Source of the DNA: Lysobacterales bacterium | Lineage (GTDB): Bacteria > Pseudomonadota > Gammaproteobacteria > Xanthomonadales > Xanthomonadaceae | Direction of reading: 5' to 3' | NCBI GenBank assembly: GCA_017302135.1 | Contig: JAFLDZ010000009.1 | Location: forward strand, 56,862 to 120,861 | DNA: 64,000 nucleotides | Part shown: positions 27,642 to 36,334 of the stretch, piece by piece | Numbering within the stretch: position 1 is the stretch's first letter | Layout of the letters: each line of letters starts with the position of its first letter | Notes under the pieces: generated by a model | What the model was told of the DNA's origin: nothing | The model's database searches: none | The model's input: the letters and a program-made list of their open reading frames with translations, nothing else | Translations under genes and position numbers: made by a program

Positions 27642-29180
27642 ATGAGCGCCACTTTCGAACGTCGATCCGTGCAGAGCAGTCCGGTACAGGGCAGTCCGGT
27701 ACAAATCCGTCCGGCATCGCCGATCGCCACCATCAACGGGGCATGGCGCCAACCGCCGCCGGACACCGGTGGCGTCGATATAGTGGAAACTCCCCCGCAG
27801 ATCCGTGCCCCGCACACGCTGGAGTCACGACCCGTGCCGAACCCAGATTTCAAACCCGCCGGCCGCATTCTCGCGATCGACGACGACACCCGCCTGCTGC
27901 AGAACTTCACGCTGGCGCTGGAAAGCGACGGCTACAGCGTCGAGACCGCCGACAACCTGGCCGACGGACTGCGGCTGGCCGCGACCCGGCCGTTCCATGT
28001 CTGCCTGCTCGATCACAACATCGGTTACGACTCGGGCCTCGAGGCGCTGCCGCGACTGCGGGAACTGGCGCCGTTGATGCGCGTGGTGATGGTGACCGCC
28101 AACGCCGCGATCGACGATGCGGTGAAAGCCATCGCGCTCGGCGCCAGCGATTATCTGGTCAAGCCGTGTTCGCCCGAACAACTGCGGATCTCGGTGGCGC
28201 GGCAGGTCGACACCCGTCGCATCCTCGATCGCCTCGACACCTTCGAGCGCGAAGCGCAGAGCGGCGTACCAGCACTCACCAGCAGGAACAAGGCGATGCA
28301 GGCCGCGATCGACATGGCCCTGCAGGTCGCGCGCACCGATGCGAACCTGCTGCTGCTGGGCGAGAGCGGTACCGGCAAGGGCGTGATCGCCAAGGCCGTG
28401 CATCGCGCCAGCCCGCGCGCGGCCGGCGCACTGGTCACGGTCAACTGTCCGTCGCTGTCCGCAGAGCTGATGGAAAGCGAATTGTTCGGCCATTCCAAGG
28501 GCTCGTTCACCGGCGCGGTGCAGAACACCGTCGGCCGCGTGACCCATGCCGACGGCGGCACCATTTTTCTGGACGAAGTCGGCGACTTCCCGGTGGCGCT
28601 GCAGCCCAAGCTGCTGCGCTTCATCCAGGACAAGGAATACGAGCGCGTCGGCGACCCGGTCACGCGCAAGGCCGATGCGCGGATCGTCGCTGCCACCAAC
28701 CGCGACCTGGATACGATGGTGAAGGAAGGCCAGTTCCGGCTCGATCTGCTGTACCGCCTCAACGTCATCAGCATCACCCTGCCGCCGCTGCGCGAGCGTC
28801 CGGAAGATCTCGAAGACATGGCCAACGGCTTCGTGCGGCGCTATGCCAGCGACTATGGCCTGCCCGCGCGTCGACTGTCGCCTGCGGCGCTGTCGCAACT
28901 GCGCGCGTACGCCTGGCCGGGCAATGTGCGCGAGCTGCAGAACATGATGGAGCGCGCGGTGATTCTCGGCCGCAACGAAGAGATCGGCCCTGACTTGCTC
29001 GCGCTGAGCGCGTCCGCCCGCAACGATGCGCAGCCGGGCATGGCGATTTCGCTGGACGAACTGGAACGCCTGCACATCGAACGGGTGCTCGCCTCCAGCG
29101 ACAGTCTGGACGCCGCTGCGCGCACGTTGGGGATCGACGCTTCGACCCTGTATCGCAAACGCAAATTGTTCGGTCTCTGA
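27642..29180 (+). CDS. sigma-54-dependent response regulator (NtrC family)
   Basis: 512 residues from the ATG at 27642, which has AGGAG eight bases upstream; a GTG at 27834 would also keep all domains. After a 65-residue low-complexity leader come a receiver domain with D124 in CLLDHNIG, an AAA+ domain with Walker A GESGTGKG (240-247), GSFTGA (287-292; a variant of the GAFTGA loop that touches sigma-54), FLDEVGD, and a C-terminal Fis-type helix-turn-helix (DAAARTLGIDASTLYRKRK). It activates sigma-54 promoters after phosphorylation; the kinases at 29798 and 31935 are the obvious partners. Confidence 0.92.
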   Translation: MSATFERRSVQSSPVQGSPVQIRPASPIATINGAWRQPPPDTGGVDIVETPPQIRAPHTLESRPVPNPDFKPAGRILAIDDDTRLLQNFTLALESDGYSVETADNLADGLRLAATRPFHVCLLDHNIGYDSGLEALPRLRELAPLMRVVMVTANAAIDDAVKAIALGASDYLVKPCSPEQLRISVARQVDTRRILDRLDTFEREAQSGVPALTSRNKAMQAAIDMALQVARTDANLLLLGESGTGKGVIAKAVHRASPRAAGALVTVNCPSLSAELMESELFGHSKGSFTGAVQNTVGRVTHADGGTIFLDEVGDFPVALQPKLLRFIQDKEYERVGDPVTRKADARIVAATNRDLDTMVKEGQFRLDLLYRLNVISITLPPLRERPEDLEDMANGFVRRYASDYGLPARRLSPAALSQLRAYAWPGNVRELQNMMERAVILGRNEEIGPDLLALSASARNDAQPGMAISLDELERLHIERVLASSDSLDAAARTLGIDASTLYRKRKLFGL

Positions 29181-29220
29181 CCGCGCAGATCGATCCCCGC
29201 TTCGAGTTGTCCCTCCCGCC

Positions 29221-29739
29221 ATGAATCATCGCCCGCCTGTCGTTCTCCCGGAAATCGCCGCGCGTCCACGCGAAGGCTGGTTCGCGCTTCTCGGCTGGAT
29301 CCTGCTGCTGGTGGGGCTGGGCGCACTGGCCGGCGTTCTGTTCGCTCCAAACGGCTGGTATGCCGCGCTGCTGAAGCCGACCTGGAATCCGCCCTCCTGG
29401 GTGTTCGGCCCGGTCTGGACGCTGCTGTACACGATCATGGCGGTCGCTCTCTGGCTCGTGCGGCGGGAGCTGGATGCGGATGACGTCCTGCGTCAGCGCG
29501 CGGTCGCGCTGTTCGCGATCCAGTTCCTGTTGAATCTGGCGTGGACGCCGCTGTTCTTCGGACTGCACAGTCCCGGGCTCGCATTCGCCGAAATCTGCCT
29601 GCTGTGGATTGCGCTGCTGTCGACGATGCTGACGTTCGGCCGGGTGAACGCATTGGCCGGCTATCTGCTGTTGCCTTATCTGCTGTGGGTGTCGTTCGCG
29701 CTGGTGTTGAACGGTACGATCTGGTTGATGAACTCGTAA
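29221..29739 (+). CDS. TspO/MBR family protein
   Basis: 172 residues, five membrane helices. The tryptophan-rich core WYAALLKPTWNPPSWVFGPVW is diagnostic of TspO (tryptophan-rich sensory protein), which binds porphyrins and modulates stress or tetrapyrrole responses. It lies 40 bases after the response regulator and 58 before the hybrid kinase. Its place inside a two-component operon suggests that it takes part in that signalling (inference). Confidence 0.92.
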   Translation: MNHRPPVVLPEIAARPREGWFALLGWILLLVGLGALAGVLFAPNGWYAALLKPTWNPPSWVFGPVWTLLYTIMAVALWLVRRELDADDVLRQRAVALFAIQFLLNLAWTPLFFGLHSPGLAFAEICLLWIALLSTMLTFGRVNALAGYLLLPYLLWVSFALVLNGTIWLMNS

Positions 29740-29797
29740 CGTTACGCCTGTCCGCAACCACCCATCCGCAGCAGGGGATCATCCCCGGGGATCACGC

Positions 29798-31945
29798 ATG
29801 CCACCGTCGCGCACCGCGCAGTTCCGCAACCGCGCCAACGTCGGGTTGTTGGCGCTGGCGTTCGTGGTGATTCTGGCCACCTCGATCCTCTCGGTGCGTT
29901 CCACCCATGCGCTCGCCGAGTCCATCCAGCGGGTCTCGCATACGCTCGAGGTCAAGGACGATCTGACCGCCCTGCAGGTGAGGCTGGGCATGATGGAAGC
30001 CGATGGCCTGCGTTTCATGATCGGCGGCGAAGCCCACCATCGTGCGGGGCTACGCACGCATCTCGATGCCATCGGCCGCCTGCTCGCGCAGCTGAAGGCC
30101 CTGACCACCGACAACGCGGAGCATCAGGCCACGCTGCAGGCGCTCGCACGGGATTACGTCGCGCTCGAAGCCCGCGTACAGGGTTCGATCAGGATCAAGG
30201 ATGCCGAACTGCGCAACGGCAGCGCCGGCAAGGCATCGCAACGTCTTCGCGACGGCAAAGGCGAAGACGTCGTCGACAGCATGCGCGAAAAGGTGTTTTC
30301 GATGGCGCGCGAGGAAGACCGCCTGCTCGGTGAGCGGGGCTTGAAACGCGATGCGCTGGTGAAACAGACCACCGCCACACTGATGATCGCCAATGGCCTG
30401 GCGCTGGTCGCCGGTCTGCTCGGATTCTTCGCACTGCGCCGTGCGCAGCGCGAAGCGGAAAACGCGCTGCACGGCGAACTGCGCGCCGCCCAGGCGCGCC
30501 GCGCCAATGAAGAAAAAAGCGTGTTTCTGGCCAGCATGAGCCACGAGATCCGCACGCCGATGAACGCGATCTTCGGTTTCGCGCAACTGCTCGGCGACCA
30601 TGTGCGCGATCCGCTGCAACGCGAATGGGTGGCGTCGATCAAGAAAAGCGGGCAGATGCTGCTCTCGCTGATCAACGACGTGCTGGATCTGTCCAAGATC
30701 GAAGCGGGAAAAATGCATCTGAGTCCCCAGGGCACCGATCTCACCGAGCTGGCCACCGAAACGCTCGCATTGTTCGAGCCGATGGCCGAATCCAAAGGCC
30801 TGCGGCTGCGGATCGAGATCGACCACAGCGATCTGGTGCCGGTGATCGTCGACGCGCAGCGGCTGCGCCAGATCCTGATGAATCTGCTGAGCAACGCGGT
30901 GAAGTACACCGAACGCGGCGATGTGACCCTGCGCCTGTCGATGTTGCCATCGCCAATGGGCCAAGGCCGCGACCTGCGGATCGCGGTGATCGATACCGGT
31001 GTCGGTATCGATCGCGAACAGCAGGAGCAGATCTTCGAACCGTTCTATCAGGCCGACAGTCCGGATGGTCGGATACGGCAGGGCACCGGCCTGGGTTTGA
31101 GCATCACCAAACGTCTGGTCGATCTGATGCGTGGCCGCATTCATGTGGTCAGTCAACCGGGAGAAGGAGCGACCTTCCGCGTCAATATTCCGGATCTCGA
31201 ACCGGCGGCGGTTCTGGCTGCAGGCGCCGAAGAAACGCGGGTCGATTTCGACCGGCTGCCGGCGCTGAAGATCCTGGTCGTGGACGATGTCGAATGGAAT
31301 CTCGAAGTCGCCCAAGGCTATCTCCACGACAGCCATCATCAGATCGCGGTGGCGCACGATGGCGTCGAAGGCGTGGAGATCGCCCATGGATTGCGCCCGG
31401 ACGTGGTGATGATGGATTTGCGCATGCCGCAGATGAACGGCTTCGACGCGCTGGAAGCGATCCGCGCCGACGCCGCACTGGTCGGCACGCGGGTGATCGC
31501 GGTCACCGCATCCAGCCTTGCCGGCGAGGCCGGACCGCAGCACGCGCCGTTCGACGGATTCCTGCGCAAACCCTATACGCCGCTGGAATTGTTCGCGGTG
31601 TTGGATACCCTGTTCCGCAACGACGACGTGCAGCGCGTCGAAACGGTCGCGCCTGCGCAGCAGGCCGACGATGCCGACAGCGAGGGTCGTCGTGCCCAGG
31701 CCCTAGCCGAATGGCGCAGCGTGCGCGGTGTGCCGCTGCAGGCGCTGCGCACGCGCATGCGCATGCGCGAGATCGGCGAATTCTCCAAGCGGCTGCTGCA
31801 ATTGGCCGATGATCTGCGCGACCCCGCCCTGCAGGCCGAAGCGCACCGGCTCAAGCTCGCCCTGCAGCGTTTCGATGTGAATCAGGTCAAGATCGTGCTC
31901 GATCGATTGGCCCACTGGCATGAGGAGGACGGCGATGCCGAATAG
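29798..31945 (+). CDS. hybrid sensor histidine kinase with CHASE3-like sensor
   Basis: 715 residues. Two membrane helices (about 15-33 and 195-213) flank a periplasmic four-helix CHASE3-like region. HisKA has H249 in SMSHEIRTPMN. The HATPase shows NLLSNAVKYTERG, DTGVGI and GTGLGLSI. The receiver has D540 in VVMMDLRMPQMNG. The 110-residue C-terminus is helical but lacks a clear Hpt histidine. The stop overlaps the next gene by 11 bases. Probably signals to the response regulator at 27642. Confidence 0.9.
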   Translation: MPPSRTAQFRNRANVGLLALAFVVILATSILSVRSTHALAESIQRVSHTLEVKDDLTALQVRLGMMEADGLRFMIGGEAHHRAGLRTHLDAIGRLLAQLKALTTDNAEHQATLQALARDYVALEARVQGSIRIKDAELRNGSAGKASQRLRDGKGEDVVDSMREKVFSMAREEDRLLGERGLKRDALVKQTTATLMIANGLALVAGLLGFFALRRAQREAENALHGELRAAQARRANEEKSVFLASMSHEIRTPMNAIFGFAQLLGDHVRDPLQREWVASIKKSGQMLLSLINDVLDLSKIEAGKMHLSPQGTDLTELATETLALFEPMAESKGLRLRIEIDHSDLVPVIVDAQRLRQILMNLLSNAVKYTERGDVTLRLSMLPSPMGQGRDLRIAVIDTGVGIDREQQEQIFEPFYQADSPDGRIRQGTGLGLSITKRLVDLMRGRIHVVSQPGEGATFRVNIPDLEPAAVLAAGAEETRVDFDRLPALKILVVDDVEWNLEVAQGYLHDSHHQIAVAHDGVEGVEIAHGLRPDVVMMDLRMPQMNGFDALEAIRADAALVGTRVIAVTASSLAGEAGPQHAPFDGFLRKPYTPLELFAVLDTLFRNDDVQRVETVAPAQQADDADSEGRRAQALAEWRSVRGVPLQALRTRMRMREIGEFSKRLLQLADDLRDPALQAEAHRLKLALQRFDVNQVKIVLDRLAHWHEEDGDAE

Positions 31946-33035
31946 ATTCCAGGCGACGGTCGCGTTGCCGGTGGTGATGGTGATCGACGACCAGACCGCG
32001 AACGTGCAGGTGGTCGGCCAGTTGCTGACCCAGTCCGATTACGACGTCGTGCCGGTGCTGGACGGTCGCGAAGCCCTGGCGCTCGCCGAGCGCAGCCCTC
32101 CGGATCTGGTGTTGCTCGACATGCGGATGCCGGGCATCGACGGCTTCCAGGTGCTGGAAGGTCTTCAGGCGATGCCGCAGACGCGCGATGTACCGGTGGT
32201 GTTCCTCACCGCCGACCATGAGCGCGACAGCCTGACCCGCGCGTTCTCGGCAGGCGCGGTGGACTACATCACCAAGCCCTTTCTCGCCGAAGAACTGCTG
32301 GCGCGGGTGCGTACGCATCTTGATCTGAAACAGGCGCGCGACCGGCTGGCGCGGGTCGCGGACGAACGCCAGAAAGTCGCGGAAATCGTCAGTCACGATC
32401 TGCGCAACCACTTCGCCAACATCCTGTTTTCCGCCGAACTGCTGCGCGACCCGGCCATGAACGACGAAGCACGGCTGCGGCTGGTGCAGTCGATCCGCAC
32501 CTCCGCCGATGCCGGTGTCCTGTTTTTGCAGGCGTTTCTCGATCAGCAGCAGGACCGGTCGCACGGCGTGGCGCCGCATCCGCTCGCCGCGCGCGCGCTG
32601 TTGGAAGAAGTGGCCGAGCTGCTCTCGTACCAGTCGCAGAGCAAGGGCATGCATCTGCACATCGACACCGACGCTGCCGACGATATGTGCCTCCTGGCGG
32701 AGCGCGCCGGCGCGCTGCACGTGCTGCAGAATCTGCTGTCGAATGCGCTGAAATACGCCCCGCCGGGCAGCGACGTGCATCTGACCGCCTCGCGGCAGGG
32801 CAAATACGGGCGACTCACGGTGCACGATCGCGGTCCGGGCATTTCGCCGAAGGATCGCGAACGCATGTTCCAGCGCTACGTGCGCTTGAGCGCGCAACCC
32901 ACCGGCGGCGAATCGTCGACCGGCCTGGGTCTGGCGCTGGCCAAACAGCGTGCACGGACCATGGATGGCGATGTCTGGTACGACGACCGTGAAGGCGGCG
33001 GCGCCAGTTTCACCCTGGAATTACCGCTCGCGTGA
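31935..33035 (+). CDS. receiver-histidine kinase protein (REC-HisKA-HATPase)
   Basis: 366 residues, no membrane helix. The receiver (1-125) has D62 in LVLLDMRMPGIDGF and a K in YITKPF. A linker helix leads to HisKA with H154 in EIVSHDLRNHFANI and an HATPase (VLQNLLSNALKYAPPG, DRGPGIS, STGLGLALAK). The ATG at 31935 is chosen for the AGGAGG just before it; 31920 is also in frame. The order suggests a relay from the hybrid kinase upstream to this soluble kinase and then to the sigma-54 regulator (inference). Confidence 0.88.
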   Translation: MPNRFQATVALPVVMVIDDQTANVQVVGQLLTQSDYDVVPVLDGREALALAERSPPDLVLLDMRMPGIDGFQVLEGLQAMPQTRDVPVVFLTADHERDSLTRAFSAGAVDYITKPFLAEELLARVRTHLDLKQARDRLARVADERQKVAEIVSHDLRNHFANILFSAELLRDPAMNDEARLRLVQSIRTSADAGVLFLQAFLDQQQDRSHGVAPHPLAARALLEEVAELLSYQSQSKGMHLHIDTDAADDMCLLAERAGALHVLQNLLSNALKYAPPGSDVHLTASRQGKYGRLTVHDRGPGISPKDRERMFQRYVRLSAQPTGGESSTGLGLALAKQRARTMDGDVWYDDREGGGASFTLELPLA

Positions 33036-33044
33036 ACGCAACGA

Positions 33045-33077
33045 CGATGCCCCGCGCCGGTCCGGCACGGGGCATCG
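33045..33077. terminator. bidirectional hairpin between convergent genes
   Basis: CGATGCCCCG (33045-33054) pairs with CGGGGCATCG (33068-33077); the loop has a further CCGG pair. It separates the kinase operon from the convergent DUF1328 gene. No long T run. Confidence 0.6.
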
Positions 33078-33103
33078 CGAAAGTCGTGTCTGGAAACCGT
33101 GCT

Positions 33104-33268
33104 TCAGACTTTGACCCGGCGCCCCATGATCAGCGACACCACGAACAGGATCAGGAACACGAAGAACAGGATCTTGGCGATGCCGGCGGCAGCACCGGCG
33201 ATACCGCCGAAGCCGAGCACACCGGCGATCAGCGCGATCACGAAAAAGACAACGGCGTAATACAACAT
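33104..33268 (-). CDS. DUF1328 (UPF0391) small membrane protein
   Basis: 54 residues, two membrane helices: [20 protein letters not shown] and [19 protein letters not shown]. This is the typical DUF1328 protein (YtjA type), often stress-induced, function unknown. The ATG at 33268 follows GGAGAAAATC. A sigma-54-type promoter is 57 bases upstream. Confidence 0.93.
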   Translation of the reverse strand: MLYYAVVFFVIALIAGVLGFGGIAGAAAGIAKILFFVFLILFVVSLIMGRRVKV

Positions 33269-33324
33269 GAGATTTTCTCCAGAAGTCACGAGGCGCCGCA
33301 GATCGCGGCCTCGCTGGAATGCAC

Positions 33325-33339
33325 ACAAGTTGCGTGCCA
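33325..33339 (-). promoter_or_regulatory. sigma-54 promoter for the DUF1328 gene
   Basis: Read on the minus strand: TGGCACG-CAAC-TTGT, with -24 GG and -12 positions at canonical spacing, ending 57 bases before the start codon at 33268. Confidence 0.7.
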
Positions 33340-33520
33340 TGAGTCGCGCGATCTGAATCGCCGGCAACACTTTCGTTTTCAGCGATTTACGCATTGATTT
33401 TCGATGTCTCGAAAGATCGGGTCGACGCCGCCGCCCGCGATACGCACGATCCGCCCCCATCACCGTGCAGAACGCATGTCGGGCCTCGCCCATGACACTG
33501 CAAAAACAGGCGCTTGGCCG

Positions 33521-33535
33521 TGGCACGGAACTTGA
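33521..33535 (+). promoter_or_regulatory. sigma-54-like promoter for the gene at 33570
   Basis: TGGCACG-GAAC-TTGA, GG at 33522-33523 and the -12 element at canonical spacing; the -12 base pair is GA instead of GC, which weakens the match. The 300-base gap 33269-33569 holds this and the divergent promoter at 33325-33339, and no gene. Confidence 0.55.
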
Positions 33536-33569
33536 TGCGTTGTCCTGAAAGACCGCGAGGACTTCAACC

Positions 33570-33827
33570 ATGTCCATGCTCCTGCACGCCCTGCCGCATC
33601 GTCGTCGTTCGCGTCGCCGGACGCGCTATCTGCGCACCCGAGCCCTGGTCGTCGTAACCATTCTGCTGCTGTGCGCGTACAGCGCGTGGCAGCCCGGAAT
33701 GATCGTTGTCGATTCCGCCTCGCCGATCGCATCGGCCTTGCCGGATGCCGCGCTTCCGGTGCCCGAGCCTGAAGAATCCGTCGACACCGAGGGCGCTCTG
33801 GCCGACCGCTACGTCGCCGACCGCTGA
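33570..33827 (+). CDS. small membrane-anchored hypothetical protein
   Basis: 85 residues: a very basic N-terminus ([16 protein letters not shown]), one hydrophobic helix ([15 protein letters not shown]) and an acidic, proline-containing tail ([13 protein letters not shown]). I do not recognise the family. A GAGGA precedes the ATG. The position right behind a sigma-54-type sequence and next to DUF1328 suggests a stress-related small protein. Confidence 0.6.
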   Translation: MSMLLHALPHRRRSRRRTRYLRTRALVVVTILLLCAYSAWQPGMIVVDSASPIASALPDAALPVPEPEESVDTEGALADRYVADR

Positions 33828-33877
33828 TCCGGCCCACGCCTGCCCGCTGAGGTGCCCCGGTGCTAAGCTTCGGGGCG

Positions 33878-34096
33878 ATGAACCAGCCCTCCGACCCCGC
33901 AGAACTCTCCCGAGTCGCCCATCGGCTGAACGAGCTGCGTCTGGAACACCGGGACCTCGATCTTGCCATCGCCCGCCTGCACGAGAACATCGTCGCCGAC
34001 GAACTGGCCATCAAGCGCCTGAAGAAGCGGAAGCTGCAGCTGAAGGACGCGATCATCCGCTTCGAGTCCGCGCTGATCCCGGACGAGCCGGCCTGA
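33878..34096 (+). CDS. YdcH/DUF465 family protein
   Basis: 72 residues, highly charged, all helical: RVAHRLNELRLEHRDLDLAIARL then LAIKRLKKRKLQLKDAI, the ending diagnostic of DUF465. It forms a two-helix hairpin. Function unknown. The ATG at 33878 follows a CGGGGCG; a longer frame upstream adds nothing conserved. Confidence 0.85.
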   Translation: MNQPSDPAELSRVAHRLNELRLEHRDLDLAIARLHENIVADELAIKRLKKRKLQLKDAIIRFESALIPDEPA

Positions 34097-34214
34097 GGCC
34101 GGGCAGCCAGCGCACCGCAACCGCCTGCCGGAATCACCCGTTCGAGACCGCCGCCGCATTAAGCGCCGACCGCCTCACCTAGACTCCAAACCGGTCATCA
34201 GCTCCGGGGCGGGC

Positions 34215-34793
34215 ATGCCGGCATCGCAGTCCAGACCATCGCTACGACAATATCGCCGAACCACGCACCGCATCGCGTGGCTGTCGGTAGTGTGCTGTGC
34301 GATGTTCGCATTCAGTGCCGCCGCAGCGGATCCGGCATCGGAACAACTCACCGACCTGATCTTCGACTACCGCGCACAGAACGGCCTGCCGGCGATTCCC
34401 GTATCGCCGAGTCTCAGCACCGTCGCCGCACTGCATGTCGCCGATCTGGAACGTCACGCACCAGGCGGTCAGTGCAACAACCACAGCTGGTCCGCGAGCA
34501 AGCGCTGGTCGGCATGTTGCTACACCCGCGATCACGCCCAGGCGCGCTGCATGTGGGACAAGCCGCGCGAGATCACCCGCGGTGCCTACCGCGGCCACGG
34601 CTTCGAGATCGTCTGCTGGAACGCGGACAGCATGACGCCCGAAATCGCGATGGACTGTTGGCGACGCAGCGCCCTGCATCATGGCGTCATCCTCAACCGC
34701 GGCGACTGGCGCGACACCACCTGGCGCGCACTCGGTATCCGCGTCTCGCAGCACTATGCGGTGCTGTGGCTCGGCATGGAGCCCGAGCATTGA
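34215..34793 (+). CDS. CAP/SCP-like exported protein
   Basis: 192 residues. A signal peptide (AWLSVVCCAMFAFSAAA) precedes a CAP-like domain: LTDLIFDYRAQNGLPAIPVSPSLSTVAALHVADL is the usual first helix and histidine site, and YAVLWLGMEPEH the final strand. Five cysteines in the mature part probably make disulfides. The classical HNxxR motif is not seen. Role in the periplasm or outside is unknown. Confidence 0.75.
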   Translation: MPASQSRPSLRQYRRTTHRIAWLSVVCCAMFAFSAAAADPASEQLTDLIFDYRAQNGLPAIPVSPSLSTVAALHVADLERHAPGGQCNNHSWSASKRWSACCYTRDHAQARCMWDKPREITRGAYRGHGFEIVCWNADSMTPEIAMDCWRRSALHHGVILNRGDWRDTTWRALGIRVSQHYAVLWLGMEPEH

Positions 34794-34988
34794 TGCGGTG
34801 AATCGATTTCATTTTTCCAATTGGCGATGTATCGAAAATTCATGGCTTCCGGCACAGAGACCGGAATTCACAATGCGCCCCTGCGATGGCGGATACGCCC
34901 AAACGCTTGACAAGCGCATCGCCCAGGAACACAACAGGCACCACGCTTCGAATCAAAGTCGAAGCGCATTCCACAGGGGGAATGCAGG

Positions 34989-35378
34989 ATGGTCAAGGCA
35001 GACGCAGGGAACGCAGCGCAGTCGACGCCCGACCGCGCGTCATTGCCGATGGCACTCGCCGTCATCGCACTGTGCATCGCCGGGAACGCTGCCGCACACG
35101 GCGGGCGACTCAACGCTGAAGGCTGTCATCACGATCGAAAGCATGGCGGGTATCACTGCCATCGTGGCGGTGCGTCTTCATCGCGCAGCGGATTGATGCC
35201 GGCGAACGGTTTTACGCCAGCGCGGGTGGCGCCTGCATCGCGCGGATCGGGCGAGTTCGCGAATTGTGCGGAGGCGCGGGCTGCAGGCGCTGCGCCGGTG
35301 CGGCGCGGTGAGCCGGGCTATGGACCGCATCTGGATCGCGATGGGGATGGGGTCGGGTGTGAGCCTAGGCGGAGGTGA
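34989..35378 (+). CDS. exported protein with YHYH-like and Excalibur domains
   Basis: 129 residues. A hydrophobic segment (PMALAVIALCIAGNAAA) acts as signal or anchor. It is followed by HGGRLNAEGCHHDRKHGGYHCHRG, given here only as a region, a histidine/cysteine motif typical of the YHYH-type heads of such proteins. The C-terminus is an Excalibur calcium-binding domain: FANCAEARAAGAAPVRRGEP and HLDRDGDGVGCE, with the DxDxDGxGCE loop. Probably an extracellular calcium-binding protein; function unknown. Confidence 0.85.
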   Translation: MVKADAGNAAQSTPDRASLPMALAVIALCIAGNAAAHGGRLNAEGCHHDRKHGGYHCHRGGASSSRSGLMPANGFTPARVAPASRGSGEFANCAEARAAGAAPVRRGEPGYGPHLDRDGDGVGCEPRRR

Positions 35379-35400
35379 TGCGGGAGTGATGCTGAAGGAC

Positions 35401-35529
35401 CGCAGGGTGGGCTCTATGCCGACCGCATGAAGCTTGAACGTACGAAAAGGTGATTGCCATCTGTCATGACTTCGTTCAATGCCGATTGCGCGGACATATT
35501 GTAATGGTGGGCAAAATGCGCACCCTGCG
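35401..35529. repeat. 129-bp palindromic intergenic repeat, copy 2
   Basis: CGCAGGGTGGGCTCTATGCC (left) faces GGGCAAAATGCGCACCCTGCG at the right end. The interior GCATGAAGCTTGAA is like that of the element at 8249-8383. It fills most of the 283-base gap before the DUF2278 gene. Confidence 0.6.
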
Positions 35530-35661
35530 ACAAACGGCTTCCAGTTGATTTTTCGGATGCCTCGCAGAAGTGTCCGTTCGGCACGAAAAAAGCCGTAATG
35601 GTGTTTGAGGCCAATGCCACTGCTACGTGGCGCGGATGTGCTGTCGGGAAGGAGATGCCCC

Positions 35662-36321
35662 ATGGGACTCACCAACGGTTACGGCGTGGTGATCGGCACG
35701 AAGTCGAGTTACGCACGCGATCCGCCGGACAACTTCGGGCGTTATTACCACGGCAACCTGTTCGTGCAGGCGCCGGATGGCGTCTACAAATGCGCGATCG
35801 ATGTCGATCCGAAAAACATGCCCGATGGCATCCAGTGGCGCGTCGTGAAGATCCGGCCGTCGGAGTTTGCGGACATCAAGGCATTGGCGAATGGCTGGCA
35901 CGCGCTGGCGTCGGATGCAACATCCGGTGCGCTCGATTACATCCGTTCGTCGGTGTTGCATCCGCCGATCATGATCTGGAACGTGCGCTACGACAGCTGT
36001 CTGTCGCGGTTCCTGGATTTCATCCGCTGGAATCCGCCGTGGAACAGCGGTACCGGGTTTCAGGCTCTGACCGATCTGGAAGCGATCATCGATCAAGGCG
36101 TGCGCTTCTACGTATTCGGCGAACCGTTCACCAGCGACAAGGGCGTGCACAACATCCATCAGAATCAGGGCGACCCGATCGGCGGTGGGCATGATCTGGA
36201 AAACGCGATTTGGCAGGACGGCGGCACCATCGTCGAAACCGCGCAGGGCGAGTTCCATGCGTTCCTGAACAAGTTCAAGACACAAGCGTTCAAGACCGAC
36301 GACCTGGGCAGGCCGATCTGA
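35662..36321 (+). CDS. DUF2278 family protein (YukJ-like)
   Basis: 219 residues, cytoplasmic. NGYGVVIGTKSSYARDPPDNFGRYYHG at its start, IDVDPKNMPDGIQW and the ending region with HNIHQNQGDP and WQDGG are the DUF2278 pattern. Function unknown. The ATG at 35662 has an ideal GGAAGGAG upstream, which decides the start over the ATG at 35605. Confidence 0.85.
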   Translation: MGLTNGYGVVIGTKSSYARDPPDNFGRYYHGNLFVQAPDGVYKCAIDVDPKNMPDGIQWRVVKIRPSEFADIKALANGWHALASDATSGALDYIRSSVLHPPIMIWNVRYDSCLSRFLDFIRWNPPWNSGTGFQALTDLEAIIDQGVRFYVFGEPFTSDKGVHNIHQNQGDPIGGGHDLENAIWQDGGTIVETAQGEFHAFLNKFKTQAFKTDDLGRPI

Positions 36322-36334
36322 ATCGACCGGCCGC

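Noticed and set aside
27825..29222. 465-codon minus-strand frame opposite the sigma-54 regulator
   Set aside because: No recognisable motif and skewed composition; the plus strand has a perfect AAA+ activator.
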